Shown: positions 47,387-60,394 of the stretch, in pieces
Position numbering within the stretch: the stretch's first letter is position 1
Layout of the letters: every line of letters begins with the position of its first letter
Assembly (NCBI GenBank): GCA_025094145.1
Contig: JALLLS010000061.1
Coordinates: 62,001-126,000, forward strand
DNA length: 64,000 nucleotides
Reading direction: 5' to 3'
From: Spinellus fusiger
Lineage: Eukaryota; Mucoromycota; Mucoromycetes; Mucorales; Phycomycetaceae
Translations under genes and position numbers: made by a program
The notes under the pieces: generated by a model
The model's database searches: none
What the model saw: the letters and a program-made list of their open reading frames with translations, nothing else
What the model was told of the DNA's origin: nothing

Positions 47387-48470
47387 TTGCATGAGGTACT
47401 GAACCTAAGATCTACTCAGGTCGAGGCATCTCGTATGTTCAACCTGTCTACTTCTGTTGTAGGATACATCGTGAAGCATCTCAAGGAAACAGGCTCAGTG
47501 GTGCCTTATCCCAAGAGTGGCCTTAAGAGAAACTTGGACAAAAGGGCCCTCAGATGGCTGAGAAGAACAGTGGTCAGTGATTCTCATCAGACCAAGAAAG
47601 CCCTTAGGGCAAGCATAGCCATCAAGGTATCAAGACCAACCTTGAAGAGGTACTTTGATGGAATGTAATTCCACTCTTTCAGTCTGGTATTCAAGCCTCT
47701 TCTCACCAAGAAACATATGGAGGTAAGACACCAGTGGGCCCGTGAGCACGTTGGTTGGACCCATGAGCAGTAGTGTGAGGTCGTCTGGTCCGATGAGTCC
47801 AGAATTGAGTTGATGAACTATGATAGAGGGGTAAAAGTCATCAGGCAGCCTGGTAAGGCCTTTGAGCCCAAGAATTTCTTGGAGACAGGGAAGTTTGGAG
47901 GTGGTGGAGTGATGGTATGTATTGTTTTAGTGGGGAGGGCGTTAGGAGATGGATTATAGTGGAGGGTAGAACAAACTTCAACAAGTACATCAATGCCTTG
48001 GGAGAAGCCTACTGCTATGAACTCAATTAATTCTCTCTCTCTTAAACCTTGGAGTCATTTACTGACTACAAGAAGAATAATGCTAGACCCCATACGAGTA
48101 AAACAATTCAATTAGAGAGTAGTTAATGGTATAGTAATGAATCTTTACTGGCCCTCACAATACCGATCTCAATCCAATTGAGTATCTGTGGGCCCACCTC
48201 AAGGATACCATTAGGAAATACAGGAGGGTGTATTCCAACAAACAGAAGTTAGAGGCTGCCTTGATGCTGGAACGGGGGAAAATATCGAAAGAAGTAACAG
48301 ACACCCTCATTACCAGCATGGGGCAGATATGTCAGGCACTGATAAATGCCATTAACTGATGGTGTTACTAATCAACTTTTTAATAAAATCAACTTTTGTG
48401 TATTATAAACACTACCATTTTTATTTATTCAAGGTTATACGTCTTTAGCTGATGAATTCATAAAGTCATT
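47387..48470 (+). mobile_element. Tc1-like element, best-preserved copy
   Basis: The first 93 codons (47387-47668) are intact: VLNLRSTQVEASRMFNLS, a helix-turn-helix ending LKETGSVVPYPKSGLKRN, and SRPTLKRYFDGM. After a stop and shift come the pre-catalytic RHQWAREHVGWTHEQ (then TAG), the first catalytic block VVWSDESRIEL, RQPGKAFEPKNF, GGGGVMV and a further frame break. The third catalytic block DLNPIEYLWAHLKDTIRKYR and a C-terminus ending ALINAIN with a stop at about 48358 follow. Hence D...D...E/D layout is present but at least three lesions inactivate it. The 3' flank up to CATAAAGTCATTACACTAT (about 48465-48475) is shared with the 51.9-kb copy and marks the element's right side. Confidence 0.8.
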
Positions 48471-48639
48471 ACACTATAAGATAAACTACAAAACTAAAAA
48501 ATATGGACTGAGTTTGAAAGACCTAAAACTTTTTACTGTTTACTTTGGACAGTTACAAACATTGATCCATAAATATAATTCATGCAATCTACCTATTGTC
48601 TGCACGTTGATAGTCTAAAGCACCGTGACATTCACACCT

Positions 48640-51473
48640 TCTCTTCGCTAATCCTCGAGATCTCTCCCACAGACTCCTAAAAAACACTCTTCTCTGAAAT
48701 CAGCCACAAGACCCTCTTTTCTGCAGTGTCCCAAAAGACACCACCACCAACAGTCTTTTACAAGACACTCTTCTTTGCAATCTGGCTCACAGTCTCCCAC
48801 AGGAAAGTCAAGTTCACGTCCTTAAATGTCCCACAGTCTCCTATCCACCCTGAGACAAGATCCATCCGAGTCTCATTTACGCGACTACCTCTCTACCCAG
48901 GTCAATATCCAGAACCAGTCACCTATACAGGAAGACCGTATTTCCCAACACTCTTTTGACTCTTCACCCAAACGCTCTAATGAAAGTGGCAGTGAACTGT
49001 GTCATAATGAGTCCTCAGCAGAGTACACCTCAAGAAATCTCTCTCTTTAACAAGGATGAAGCCAGCCTGCTCTTGAGCTCAATTGCTCCCAAGAAAAAAT
49101 CTGATAATGAGGCGATCCAATACGATGCTACACCTCAGGACAAAACTAAACGACCTCTGGCCAATGTCTTCCAAAAGGACATAAAGAGCCAGTTAAAAGA
49201 ACTCTTTCTGGGGGCGATGGATAACCATTCACCCTACAATGCTATCTACTGTGCTGAGAAGATTGTTGACATGTCAGGTAAGGAAGATACTCTACTCAAT
49301 ACAAGGGGTGAGAGTGAGAATATATATATATTAAATAAGAAACATTCTCTTTTCATATATATGTGCACTGTAGATCGAGCCAACAGCGACTATCTCGACT
49401 TGATTGGACTCTACATGCAAACAGGTCAACATGAAAGAGCCTTATATTTGCTGAACAGAGACGACCTTGTGAAGGGTGAAGTCTGTGGCCAATACTTTGC
49501 GGCTGTGTGTGTGGTAAGCAACTACATAGAACACTGTATAGATACATGCATGTGTATTTCTTATAGAACATATTGTGACGTTACCAGGAGACATTGAATT
49601 ACATTGGCACCCGTATTCCATTTGATAAAACAAGCAAGTACCTTTTCTTATTACTAACCAACCAACCACTAAAGTAACTAACTATGTTCATTTGTTTATT
49701 TGTATGGGGGAATAAAGTTTACTCCCTCAGACACCATCAAGGTACATTAGAAAACACACTATAGATAGTAATCCTCTGATCACCTCCTATGTTCTTGTAC
49801 TAATACATTCGTATTGATTCATCATTAGGTGAAGTCTTTGATCAGTTTGGAAATAGGAAGAGCCTATATGAAGTTGGATCAACCAGATTTAGCATCGGAT
49901 CAATTTGTGGATGCACCGACAATAGATACACGGTGCTGTGAGGTAAAGTACTTTTCTTTTATACCAAGGACTATGGAATAATGAAGAGATGTCTAAGCAC
50001 TGGATCTCTTGGTAGATAATAAGCTACTGTCAGAGGATATAGATAAGAGTCATGACACTTCAATGTGTTTGTTTTTTGGAATGAGAAAAGGAAAGGATAA
50101 TAACTCATGGCTATTATAATGAGCCTTTGTGACAGGTCTTGACTATGAAAAACACTGTGGATTCAATGATGAAGTGATCCGATCTTTGTATTTGATGAAG
50201 ATCCGACAGGTAAGTGATCTTGTTGCGCATTCCGTGGACTCATAGAACTCTGCAGTATGCTCATCTAAGAGATGTTGATGCAGCCGAGAATGTGGTAAGA
50301 ACCCACCTGGGATTAAAAGACTGAACAGACTTGTTGTTGAGTAAAGCAGCGGTTTACTTTAGCAATAGTCACTACCAAGAGGCTCTGAAGGTATGTCTGA
50401 GGTAAGGACATTCACCACCCAATGTCGTTGGAGAATAGACAACTCAAACCTAGGATTCTATTCTATAGAGTACGTCAGAAGGACCCATACTATGTTCGGA
50501 TTATTCTAATCCTGGCCTTGTGCCATTATGAACTGAATATGGAGGTTGAACTCCATCAACTTATTACTGATCTTACGGATCTATTATCTGATAAGTTCCA
50601 AACAGGGTATGCAGTGGCCCTTTATTATTTGATGAACTAAGACTATTCCTCAACAAAGAGCTACTTCCTGTAAGTGAACAACTCAATACCTTTTTATATA
50701 TTTCTTTTTTTCATTTTAACTGAATGTATGTTTTGATACTAGGGATGTCTTAAATGACAATCCATTTATAGAGTATGCCTTGATGGGTTTGAGTGATGCA
50801 TGTGCTTTCATGAATGACCATGACTCAGTCATTAAAACATATGAAGAGTGTAATGCGATGGTATTGAGGTAATGTGCGCTAGTAGCTTCGACACTTACTG
50901 ACGAGTTGTTCTCTTTAAAAACAGCTCACATCGACCCTATATGGCTCTTGGAAGGCATTACATGAAGATTAGCTGTTTGGATGAGGCTATTAAGAATTTA
51001 TCCAAGAGCAACAAAATTTATATAAAAAAAAGATCCTCATGTGTTCTTTGAGATGAGAATATATTACTTAAAGCAATCAAAATAAGTGGGACTGAATATG
51101 TTGAAAATATACAGTTGATTCATTATGACATTAGTTACCAAGCTGCCTTGGATGGGTTGAGCATGGCAATTGTGGCTACAGACGAGAGGCATAAGAACTT
51201 ACATAATTTCTGGCAGTCTCTGTGGTACAGTTTTGGAGAGTGCTATTGTCATCTAGCGTAGGTATATTTTTATTTATTTATTTATTTTTGTGGGTTGCTC
51301 ATTTTTATGGCTGCTGTGTAGGGAGTATGACCGTATCCTCAGTTGCTTTGAGTTGATGGAGACGCATGACGGGCACGTTAATGATATTTGCATATCAAAA
51401 GATGAGATTTGTCGTCTTCAAGGCCAATACAGAAAAGCAATCCGTTATTTTGAAGAGATATGTGATGAATAGC
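48640..51473 (+). pseudogene. CDC16: Decayed APC6/Cdc16 (Cut9) TPR gene
   Basis: Successive exon-like blocks reproduce an APC6/Cdc16 protein, the TPR scaffold of the anaphase-promoting complex. They are a Ser/Pro-rich N-terminus (48640-49030), KDIKSQLKELFLGAMDNHSP and YLDLIGLYMQTGQHERALYL (49160-49450), GRAYMKLDQPDLASDQFVDA (about 49855-49915), VRQKDPYYVRIILILALCHY (50470-50530), GRHYMKISCLDEAIKNLSKS (about 50950-51010), DPHVFFEMRIYYLKQSK (51033-51084) and YQAALDGLSMAIVATDERHK (51140-51200). Damage seen: stops at 48823-48825 and after 50636 (MN, stop, DYSSTKSYF), a one-base shift in an A-run at 51024-51033, and loss of the segment between LKQSK and YQAALDG. Introns still have GT-AG borders. 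The gene is essential in fungi, so an intact copy should exist elsewhere. Confidence 0.75.
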
Positions 51474-51483
51474 ATTCAATATA

Positions 51484-51897
51484 GAGTACAGGTAAAATAA
51501 TGAGACTGAACAAAGACAAGATTTTTATTGAGTGAAGAAAGGTTCCTGATTTATACTTTTGTGGGTGCTTATCCTTCAGTGGCTTCTACCCTAGGGTTGG
51601 TTCATTGGATATGTACAACATTATAAAACCTTCAGTTATGTGTCTTTACTTTAATCACCTTTGATAGGTCATTATTGTCTACTAAGGATTTATTGATGAT
51701 AGCAGCTCTTGTTAAGTGTCTAATGGTACACTAGACTAAGAAGGTGATCTGTAGTTACAACCAATTAGTGAGATGATACAGAGATGCACTATGGTACTTG
51801 TGTACACTCAGGCTTTTATAGAGTATTCCGAATGTCACAGCACACTACTCATTGTTGACCAATTCATGGAGAATCTTTAGATTAAAGTCAGAACACA
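51484..51897 (-). repeat. Diverged partial LTR copy
   Basis: About 410 bp similar over most of its length to the solo LTR at 58258-58788. Shared text includes GAGACTGAACAAAGACA at its left side, GCTTATCCTTCAGTGGC, CTAAGGATTTAT, GGATGATACAGAGATGCACTAT and GTTGACCAATTCATGGAGA. The left terminus is lost, and an internal part is deleted relative to the 58-kb copy. It lies immediately after the decayed APC6 gene and directly abuts the next Tc1 fragment at 51898. Confidence 0.85.
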
Positions 51898-52450
51898 ACC
51901 ACGGCCTTTGAGCCTAAGAATGTCCTGGAAACAAGGTAGTTTAGAGGTGGTAGTGTGATGGTATAAGCTGCTTCATTGGGGAGGGTGTTGAGAGATGGAT
52001 CGTAGTGAAGGGTAGGATAAACTCCAACAAGCACATTAATGTCTTGGGAGATGTCTACTGCCCTGAACTCTAGCATCTCTCTCTCCTAAAGCCTGGAGTC
52101 AGTTGCCACCTACAGAGGACGATGTTAGACCCTAGACACGTAAGACAACTCGTGAATGGAAGGCAGTAAAGAAATCAAGCATCTGTAGGCTCATCTCAAG
52201 AAAGCTATTAGGAAGGGAATAAGGGTATATTCTACGAAACAGAAGTTGGAGGCTGCTCTGATGCTGAGATGGGGTAAAATATCTAAAGTGACAAACCATC
52301 TCATTACCAGCATGGGGTGGAGATGCTAGGCAGTGATGGATGCCAAAGACTAATGGTAATAACTAACTAACCTATGAATAAACCCACTGTTATGTATTAT
52401 AAATACTCTTATCTTTATCTGATGAACTCATAAAGTCATTACACTATTAA
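51898..52450 (+). mobile_element. Truncated Tc1-like element (3' half)
   Basis: Begins within the AFEPKNVLET block and parallels the 47.4-kb copy (GGSVMV, then the C-terminal KQKLEAALMLRWGKIS-like region, ending near 52350), followed by the same CATAAAGTCATTACACTAT 3' flank at about 52431-52449. Several stops. The 5' half is missing, cut exactly where the LTR fragment sits. Confidence 0.75.
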
Positions 52451-55400
52451 GATGTATAAAAATAAAAAAGGAAGTCTAAATTTAAAAATATCAATTACAT
52501 TATTTCTGGTCACTTTACTATGAATTGGAGAGTTGCTCTAAGTATCCCTTGTTGGATTTCGAATCGCCACAGGATGAGGGTTATCGTTTTGGTATCCTGT
52601 TTTCCTTGCTGACTTTATGGCCTTTTGGATGTTTATTCTTAATTACCATTTCTACTCATTTTTCATCATTTTCCCCTCATTTGAGGTTTTGTATTCTCTT
52701 ATTCTTCTGTTTCCTTTCTCTGTTTTTTTCTTTCTTTCAATTTTGTATTTAAAGTGTTTATATGTCTATCCTAATTTCTCAAACGATTTCATAAGGTGGT
52801 TAATATGCCCATTACATGAATAGCAAATCACACCCAAAAAATAAAATATACTTTGAATTGTACCATGAATTATCGACATCTCTTGATATTCAATAGTGTC
52901 TCCTCAGTTTAGTAATAAATAAGTCCTAATTTCCAAGAGTGATCCTTCAAATCATGGCAAAAGTCTTTACGACATATAACTTAAATAAAATAAAAATGAA
53001 ACTCATGACAACTTTTTATTAGGATTTTAATAAAAGAAGCCTACTTTTTGGTAATAATAATAATAAAAACAGCCCTAAAACAAACTAAAAACCTTGATAT
53101 TATAGTCTAATCTACTTTGTATTGGGCAATATCAAATTTGACGATTTTACTTTTCATTTCCCATGAAAAGAATATAATAGTGTAGTTTAAAGGAGCTACA
53201 TTATCAAATGATAGTTTAGATTCAATAATTCAACTATTATATCTTTAGAGTCAAAGAGGACTTTGAAGAACCCGTCATGAAAAATTAATATTGATTAGGA
53301 AAAAGAATACCATTATGTGGTGTATCTGTAACAGTAAAGAAATATAAACCATGTGCCTAAAGACTTATCTGTTGATTTTCAGGCGGTATTTTATATTTCC
53401 AAACGGAGTGGACACATTTTATTAAAAAATCTAAAAAGTTAATCAGAAGTTGTGGCAATAAAAAATAATCATACATGTATCAGAAAAGCAATCTCACCCA
53501 TAAAGTATGATACCCCCTTGATTCAGAACAGTTAGATGTGTATGCATCATTGAATCGATAGAAAATAGAATGTAGAATAAATACCGTCATATTGTACTCT
53601 GATTTGAGATAATTGTTGAAATAAACTTCTCGTAGCCAAACATATAAATATTAAGAGTTATTAAAGGTATTCTTATATTTAATAGACAGACTTATCAGAA
53701 ACAAAAATTAATATTTAAAGTTTATTTTTATAACCACCTATATGATAATACACTGCTCTCAACCTGTCAACAAGATAACCTATCTTTCTTTTTTAGGTAA
53801 TAAAGATATTGACTTGAAGAAAAATCGATGTACCTGTGTGCTAAAAATAAGTCATAGAAAATGTACATTCTCCTCATCTCCTCAACAGTTCTATCGCATA
53901 ATATATCCCGTTTCTCTATTTGGTATATGAAGAAAAAACCCCCGAGAAGACTGTAGACAGGGTTCAATTATTTATAATCGAGATAGTCTCTTCATGTCAA
54001 CACCAGAACTCTATATAGTCTATAATTAATTACATAGTCTTTTTTGAATTCATATCTTCATTCATACCATCGAGGTGCTTGGAAGAACTCATGACCTTTT
54101 TTTTTGTGTAAGTGAGAAATATCACACCATGTTTATTGAAATAGAGAACTTGAGAATGATAGGGTTACTGCTAAAATCTATCTGTTCCTGTGATTCTTAT
54201 GGTTTTGAGCTGTTTATCTTGGCTAAACCCCACTACATTTTTTTTCTTTCCTTTTATCGGCTAAAGCTGGTCTTATTATTTGTTCATTAGAGATAACAGC
54301 GAATGTTTTGCTGTCATTGTAACCTCAATAAAGAATAGTTTTAGAGACTTTAACAATTCTAAGAGCACATTATTAGTAGCTGATGGAAAAATATCAAAAG
54401 AAAGGAGAAAGTCAAAATATTATATTTTCAATCTTGTATGATAAAGCTAGCATTCCTGCCCAATTTGCTTATCAGTAGCTTCAATAAGCAAGCTACTAGT
54501 TGATGAACTTGTCTAAAGTCTCGTGTAGCATAACTCAATTAATAACCTGCAACCAGGTTGAAAGAAAAGAAAGAAGTTAGTGACCTCGTTGGTGTACAAA
54601 AGAGTAAACTAGCCATGATGAGAGATTTAAACAGTGATCGATAGGACATTTATTCTCTGTAGGTGCAAGATCACTTCAGGAAATAATTCCGATTGGCTGT
54701 CTATTCAAGGAACCTGAGACATTTTAGTACATAAGTAATCTTCTTTATTTCATTATATTTATTTCATATTTCTCACACAAAAATGACAAAAATATATTAT
54801 TTCCATACACTATACTATCAATTTTCTTTTAAAGACTTTCAAGATAAAGTATTTTTAATGAATTTTTAGAAAGACTGTTAGTCCATCCAATTCGGAGTAC
54901 ATTGCTACGTAGTTTAATCCATCTAAACTCACATTAGAATACTTTGGGCTGAGGAATAAGACATAAGAGAAGTATGTCTTTGGGTAGGATAGTCTCTTTA
55001 TTAACGAAAAAATCTTACAAAAAAGGTGTAAATATTAGGAAAGGTGCCTGACTGTATAACCCGAATAGTCCTAAGCTGCGGCTATAGGCCTATAGCATAA
55101 AGAAGCCTAGCCCAGGGAAATTATAGTGTTAACTCTCAATAATAGACCAAACAAAATTTTTATAAGTTCTGAACGTAACTGTAATAATAATCTTTTACGT
55201 TTTTACACTTATTCCTCACATACCTTGTATTGCTTCATATGGAAGAATTTTACTTGCGACAAGGTGTGGATCGAGTGAAATCTAAAAGGTACTAGCACAC
55301 GATTCATATTTTCTAGTCAATACACAAGGGCCACATCATTGGCATAAAATAAACTATTTACAAAAGCCAATATAGGACATTGCATTGAACAGTAAAATTG

Positions 55401-58252
55401 ATTTCTCATTTCAAGCTCTCAGCTGATTATTTTCTTTACTTTTTATAATTAAACCTTATCTTCTGTCAATATTACCCATCCTCAAACATAACTCTTATAA
55501 TGCTTTTTAATACCAATTAAAAATATATATCATCGATGGCTTTTGTTTAATGGCTATATACCTGGCATTAATTATATATAACATGAAAATTTCCACTCTA
55601 GAGATTCTCGTGAGGTTTCATCGTGAATCTAATGCATTAAATAATCAATAATATATAGGTGTGGCTCATTAGACCTATTAACTTGTCTATTTGGCCCTTA
55701 GATAGTGGGAATCTGTAGTATGTTTCAATAGGGAAATCATTTGAGATATGTGTATAGTGGAGCAGTGTTTTGAAGATCCATTATAGATTTTACTATCTGT
55801 ATTACTTAGTTTTTGTAGTTATGTATCACTAGAAAGACAATAGCAAACCTTTTATTAAAGAAAAAAACTAGCAAATATTATAATAAGAGTAGAGCACATA
55901 TTCTACGGTTTCTTATTAGTTTACTATCTTAATTCTATTAAGCAACTATAACTAAAACTAAAGAATGGGACTTTGTATACCAGTAAACATAGATCAGAAA
56001 ATTGTGGGAAATAAGTAAAATGTTTAAAGATGGCAGATACTCTTATAGGCGTAATAGTAATGCCAGCTTCCCGCCTTTTAAATGTGACTAAATGATATTT
56101 CTGGATATTACTGGCTATCAACTCTTTGACAACACTGTACAAGAAGATTTCTGATGAATAACTATGAGCATAAAATCAACCTTAATTTAAATAAAAAATT
56201 ATTAATAATAATAATTAATTAATAATATTACATATGTTTTATAGAAGAAGAAAACATATAAATAAGGTCTTCTAGTTTTCAATAAAAAGATATGAAGATT
56301 ATATTTTTTATAGCTATCATGAAATAATAGCTAATGTAACATCCCAGTGATCAATTTTAAGTACATATGGTTAATATTTTATTTCAAGATTTTCCCGTAG
56401 TGCATGATAAACCTTAAGGAAAGTATACTATTTTAAATATCTATGTTTCACACGTCTTGTACTTTATTTATGCTATATTTCTGGTAGTACAACTTCACAT
56501 AATATTTATTCATATAAAAAAGTAAAGATTTATTAAACTTCTCATTGATTTAGCTGAGCTGTCTGAGCAACTCTGGTTCTACAAGTCAATTGTTACAATA
56601 TATTTTCTTTACCTGAGTAAATATGTTTGCAAGCCTCGGGAAATCGATATGTATACAAGAACCACAAATAAACTACTTGGTGTCATTTTTATTTATTTGA
56701 TAATTATGTTATGACTAATTTGAATTTAGTCAACAGATAGTGTAATAATAGATGGTTCAAAACATCATCTGTCTGTCTGATGTTTGATTATAGACTTGCA
56801 ATAGACAAAGGACTGTAATTCCTTTTTTAGGATTGATATACCTAAATGATAGTAATTTCCCAGAAAAGTCTCCAAGATCTCTCTTTGGAAGTATGGCAAA
56901 CCCTAATTAAGAATACATATACCTTTTGCAAATCACTTTTCAATGGGAAAAACTAAGAAGAATCCGACCTCTCTTATAAATATATGAATCAAACACAAGA
57001 AATAATTAGGCAGTGTTTTAAATGAACTAAAACACTAATTTTTAGAGAAGTTCCTCTACCTTACCTGTATAGGCTTTGATTCATAGCTAAATTGCATAAG
57101 CAATGTGAGAAAGTATATAAATAGAAGCTGAGAGCTTTTGCCTTAATCACCCTACTCTACATTCTATTTTTTTTCTATAGGGCCAGGAGATTGTTTCTGA
57201 ATAATACGATATCTTTTTTTTATGAAAAAAAATTGCAAAGACAATAACTGAATTTCAAGAATCACCCACAAAGAAAAGGATAGCCGATATTAGCTGTTGC
57301 TAACAAAAGAAATATTTTGATCTTTAAAATATACTCCAAGCCTTATAGGCTTTTTCATATTTTGTTAGGCTTTTTATCTATTTACTTTTGAGGTTATGAT
57401 GTTTGTTAGCTTAGATTAGTAGGGAGAAAGCGTTTTTCTCTTTATTACCCCACTATTTTTCCCTTTTTTATATACACATTTTCTTCATATTGATGTAATT
57501 TCATAAAACCATTAATAATTGTTATATAAAAATACTTATAGATTTTTTTCTACAAGTGAATGATTTTCTTATGAAAAATCTCATTCCCAATTGTAAAAGA
57601 ATCAATAAAGTAAGTCATATAAAGACAAAATATAAAAGTGAAATAGGAGTCGGATAATAAACTTATAGGGATATTTCTCCCCGCGATGGTATTGTTAAGA
57701 TATCGAAAAGAAAGTTTGTACAAAAATAAATCTGACATTGTACTACTCAAATTTTGATATCATAAGTGTGTAACTACAGACGTGTAACTATAATCTAGAG
57801 AATTGAGGTAAAATAACTTGTATAGTCAATAAAGAAGTAAACCATTAAGCTAAAGCTGAAAAAACGTGTGATTGATCTGTAGACTAACTATGTGTCCATA
57901 GCACTGATGATCTGGAGCTAATCATGAAGGCATATCAAATTAAAAACTGTTATACTTTTCTGGATTATTTATCATTATACTGATCGCCATTAAGCTTATC
58001 TTTTTATATGTTTCTTTGTTAGCCTTGTTCTTATTATTGTTTTTGATATTTATCAACGATGACTATATTTCTATATTTCATCTTAATAGAATTTTCTTTC
58101 ACTATAATGCTCATTAAACCATTACCACGTGAAAATAAATAGATATAATATAATAAAGGATACATTTGTTATTATAAAAATTTCTTGTACTTATTTGCCC
58201 TGTTACCTTTTTTCACTTTTGAATCAATTCAATTGAAAACTGAAAACCCGTA
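52451..58252. other. 5.8-kb AT-rich gene desert
   Basis: I find no gene, RNA or recognisable repeat copy here beyond short A/T runs and pyrimidine tracts (52650-52745). All open frames are short with AT-driven composition (many Ile, Tyr, Lys, Asn, Phe). Confidence 0.45.
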
Positions 58253-58793
58253 ATACCTGTGATTATTCAGACAAGTAGAAAATAACGAGACTGAACAAAG
58301 ACAGTTTTTATTAAGTGAAGAGTGGCTCCTTATTTATACTTTTATTGTGTGCTTATCCTTCAGTGGCCTTCTACCTTTTGGTAGTTAATGATTAGTCCAT
58401 GGCATGGCTTATTGATAGATGCAACTGTATGGTTGGTGTAGATGATCTGTCTTATGGTAGATTACATAGGTGGAGACTTATGGTTGACCCATTGAATAAG
58501 CACACCATTATAGAGCCATCTATTATGTGCCTTTGCTTTAATTGCCTTTGATAGGTCTTATTTTATCCACTAAGGATTTATAGATGAAGGCAGCTCTTAT
58601 TAGGTGTCCGATAGTATATTGAGCTTAGAAGGTTGATTTATAGTTACGACCAATCAGTGGGATGATACAGAGATGCACTATAGTACTCGTGTGCACTCAA
58701 GCTTTCATAGAGTATTCTGATGTCACAGCACACTATTTATTGTTGACCAATTCATGGAGAATCTTTGGATTGAAGTCGGAACTCGACAATACC
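58253..58793 (-). mobile_element. Solo LTR with 5-bp target-site duplication
   Basis: A 531-bp unit at 58258-58788 starts TG and ends CA. It is flanked on both sides by ATACC (58253-58257 and 58789-58793), a perfect 5-bp target duplication. Read on the minus strand it begins TGTCGAGTTCCGACTTC and ends AATAATCACA. It carries a TATA-like TATAAATAAGG (complement of 58328-58338) and an AATAAAA polyadenylation word (near 58303-58309) about 30 bp downstream, the promoter and end signals expected of an LTR. No internal retrotransposon genes are adjacent, so it is a recombination-derived solo LTR. A diverged copy lies at 51484-51897. Confidence 0.88.
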
Positions 58794-59124
58794 ATCAAAC
58801 TAACTGAATTTTGATTTAACAATATAAAACAATTTAGTAAAAATGAATTGACAAAGAATGTATCGAATTCTCAAAGATTTATTGAAAAAGTAAGAGTTTG
58901 TTTCTTTCCAGAAAAAAAAGATATTACTCTGTAAAGGGCTGTTATTATAGTCGCATCTGAAATCTCTACCAGCAAATCATATATCTTGTTTGATTATGTA
59001 TGAAATGTGTAAGATAGTGTCTTTTTAAAATATACTTTTAACAAGTGATGGAAAGTCTGGATGTTTACATGCCTTAGTACATATGTCTACTAGTCAAACT
59101 GTCTAAAGCTTAAGAGTCACTGTA

Positions 59125-59629
59125 GTTCTTTTCATCTACATACTTTAATATGTGACTATAACCTTATTTCTTTTTATATATAAACTTAGACTATTCTATA
59201 GATAATGAGAAATACTTTTGGTAGTTATATAATATATTTACTGCCATATTGATCTTAGGGTAAATGAATAAATGAAAGAAACCAATACTTTCTTTTTATG
59301 CTTCACATTCAACTTGCTGAAACTTTATTAAAAGGCTATAATGAGACTCTAGGCTTTCAATAAATCAAAATGTTAGTGAATATCAATGTTCAAATATAAT
59401 GTGTTGCCAATATAATAAGCTAATAAAGTAGTAGACGCGAAAACAAGAGTAAGAAATCATTAATTAAAGGTTATAATACCTTTTTGTTGTTATTTTATAA
59501 AGAAATATGGCAGTAAATATATTATATAACTACCAAAAGTATTTCTCATTATCTATAGAATAGTCTAAGTTTATATATAAAAAGAAATAAGGTTATAGTC
59601 ACATATTAAAGTATGTAGATGAAAAGAAC
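59125..59629. repeat. Perfect 126-bp inverted repeat with 253-bp spacer
   Basis: The left arm 59125-59250 and right arm 59504-59629 are exact reverse complements over all 126 bases, by direct comparison. The spacer (59251-59503) has no protein-like open frame. The outer borders (GTTCTT / AAGAAC) are not flanked by an obvious target duplication. It could be a foldback/MITE-type non-autonomous element or a segment duplicated in inverted orientation; a transcript across it would form a long perfect double-stranded RNA. Confidence 0.92.
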
Positions 59630-60394
59630 AACAATAAAACTGAACCCCAAAACTTTTCTTATTCCACTTCATAAACAGTAATTAACCTGAATAAAAACAA
59701 TAAGAAATGTTTAGACAAAATAATCTTATACATTGCAATATCTATTTTTCACTGAAAGTTGTTTTAATAGTTTTTTAAGCTGATGGTTTGTTCTAATACA
59801 AGTTTTTATTATTCATTTTCACTTTCCTAAGCTCGTGCACTTTTCAATACACTTACGAACTAATTGTAATTACTAATCACTGTGGTTAAAACTATATTCT
59901 CAACTTTTTAGTTCTAGGCTGTTTTGATTGGTCATTCAATTTTTCCTTCAAAATTTTTGTGAAGTCAAAGATAGTGATCTTTAAATCGGAGAGTAAGTAT
60001 AATTGCTGTCTTTTGTTTGAGACATTCTCAGTGTCCCTTTAGGGTCACACACCATTTAAGTGATTTAACTGGATAATTGGTATTCTCAAACTGGTAAATA
60101 TTGAGATTAATACTCAATCTTCATCCTCGTGATGAAGTTTTTGGATTTAAAAGATTATAGTCCAGGGTACTTGTGGCATATTTTTTAAATATGTAGAATG
60201 GAAAATAAAGATCGTTAGTGTAATTAGGAGATTAACTATAAAGTATACTAAAAATACGATTTAAAATTATTGATAACAGCCCCTATTTTCATTTTTTTTG
60301 AGTTTTTATTTATTTATCTTTCTTTTCTTAAATCCATACATTTCAATTTAACAGCTTACTGCTTTAATTTTTTTAAAGCGTTAATAGCAGCCCA
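59630..60394. other. Promoter-side spacer of the 7TM gene
   Basis: AT-rich with T-runs (60288-60345). No coding or repeat copy recognised. Confidence 0.4.

Noticed and set aside
51888..52076. 62-codon minus-strand frame with text like the 36.4-kb frame
   Set aside because: It is the antisense of the truncated Tc1 fragment; the similarity reflects the shared transposon, not a gene.
52500..52580. TTTCGAATCG text resembling a tRNA T-loop
   Set aside because: No acceptor, D-arm or anticodon arm could be placed around it.
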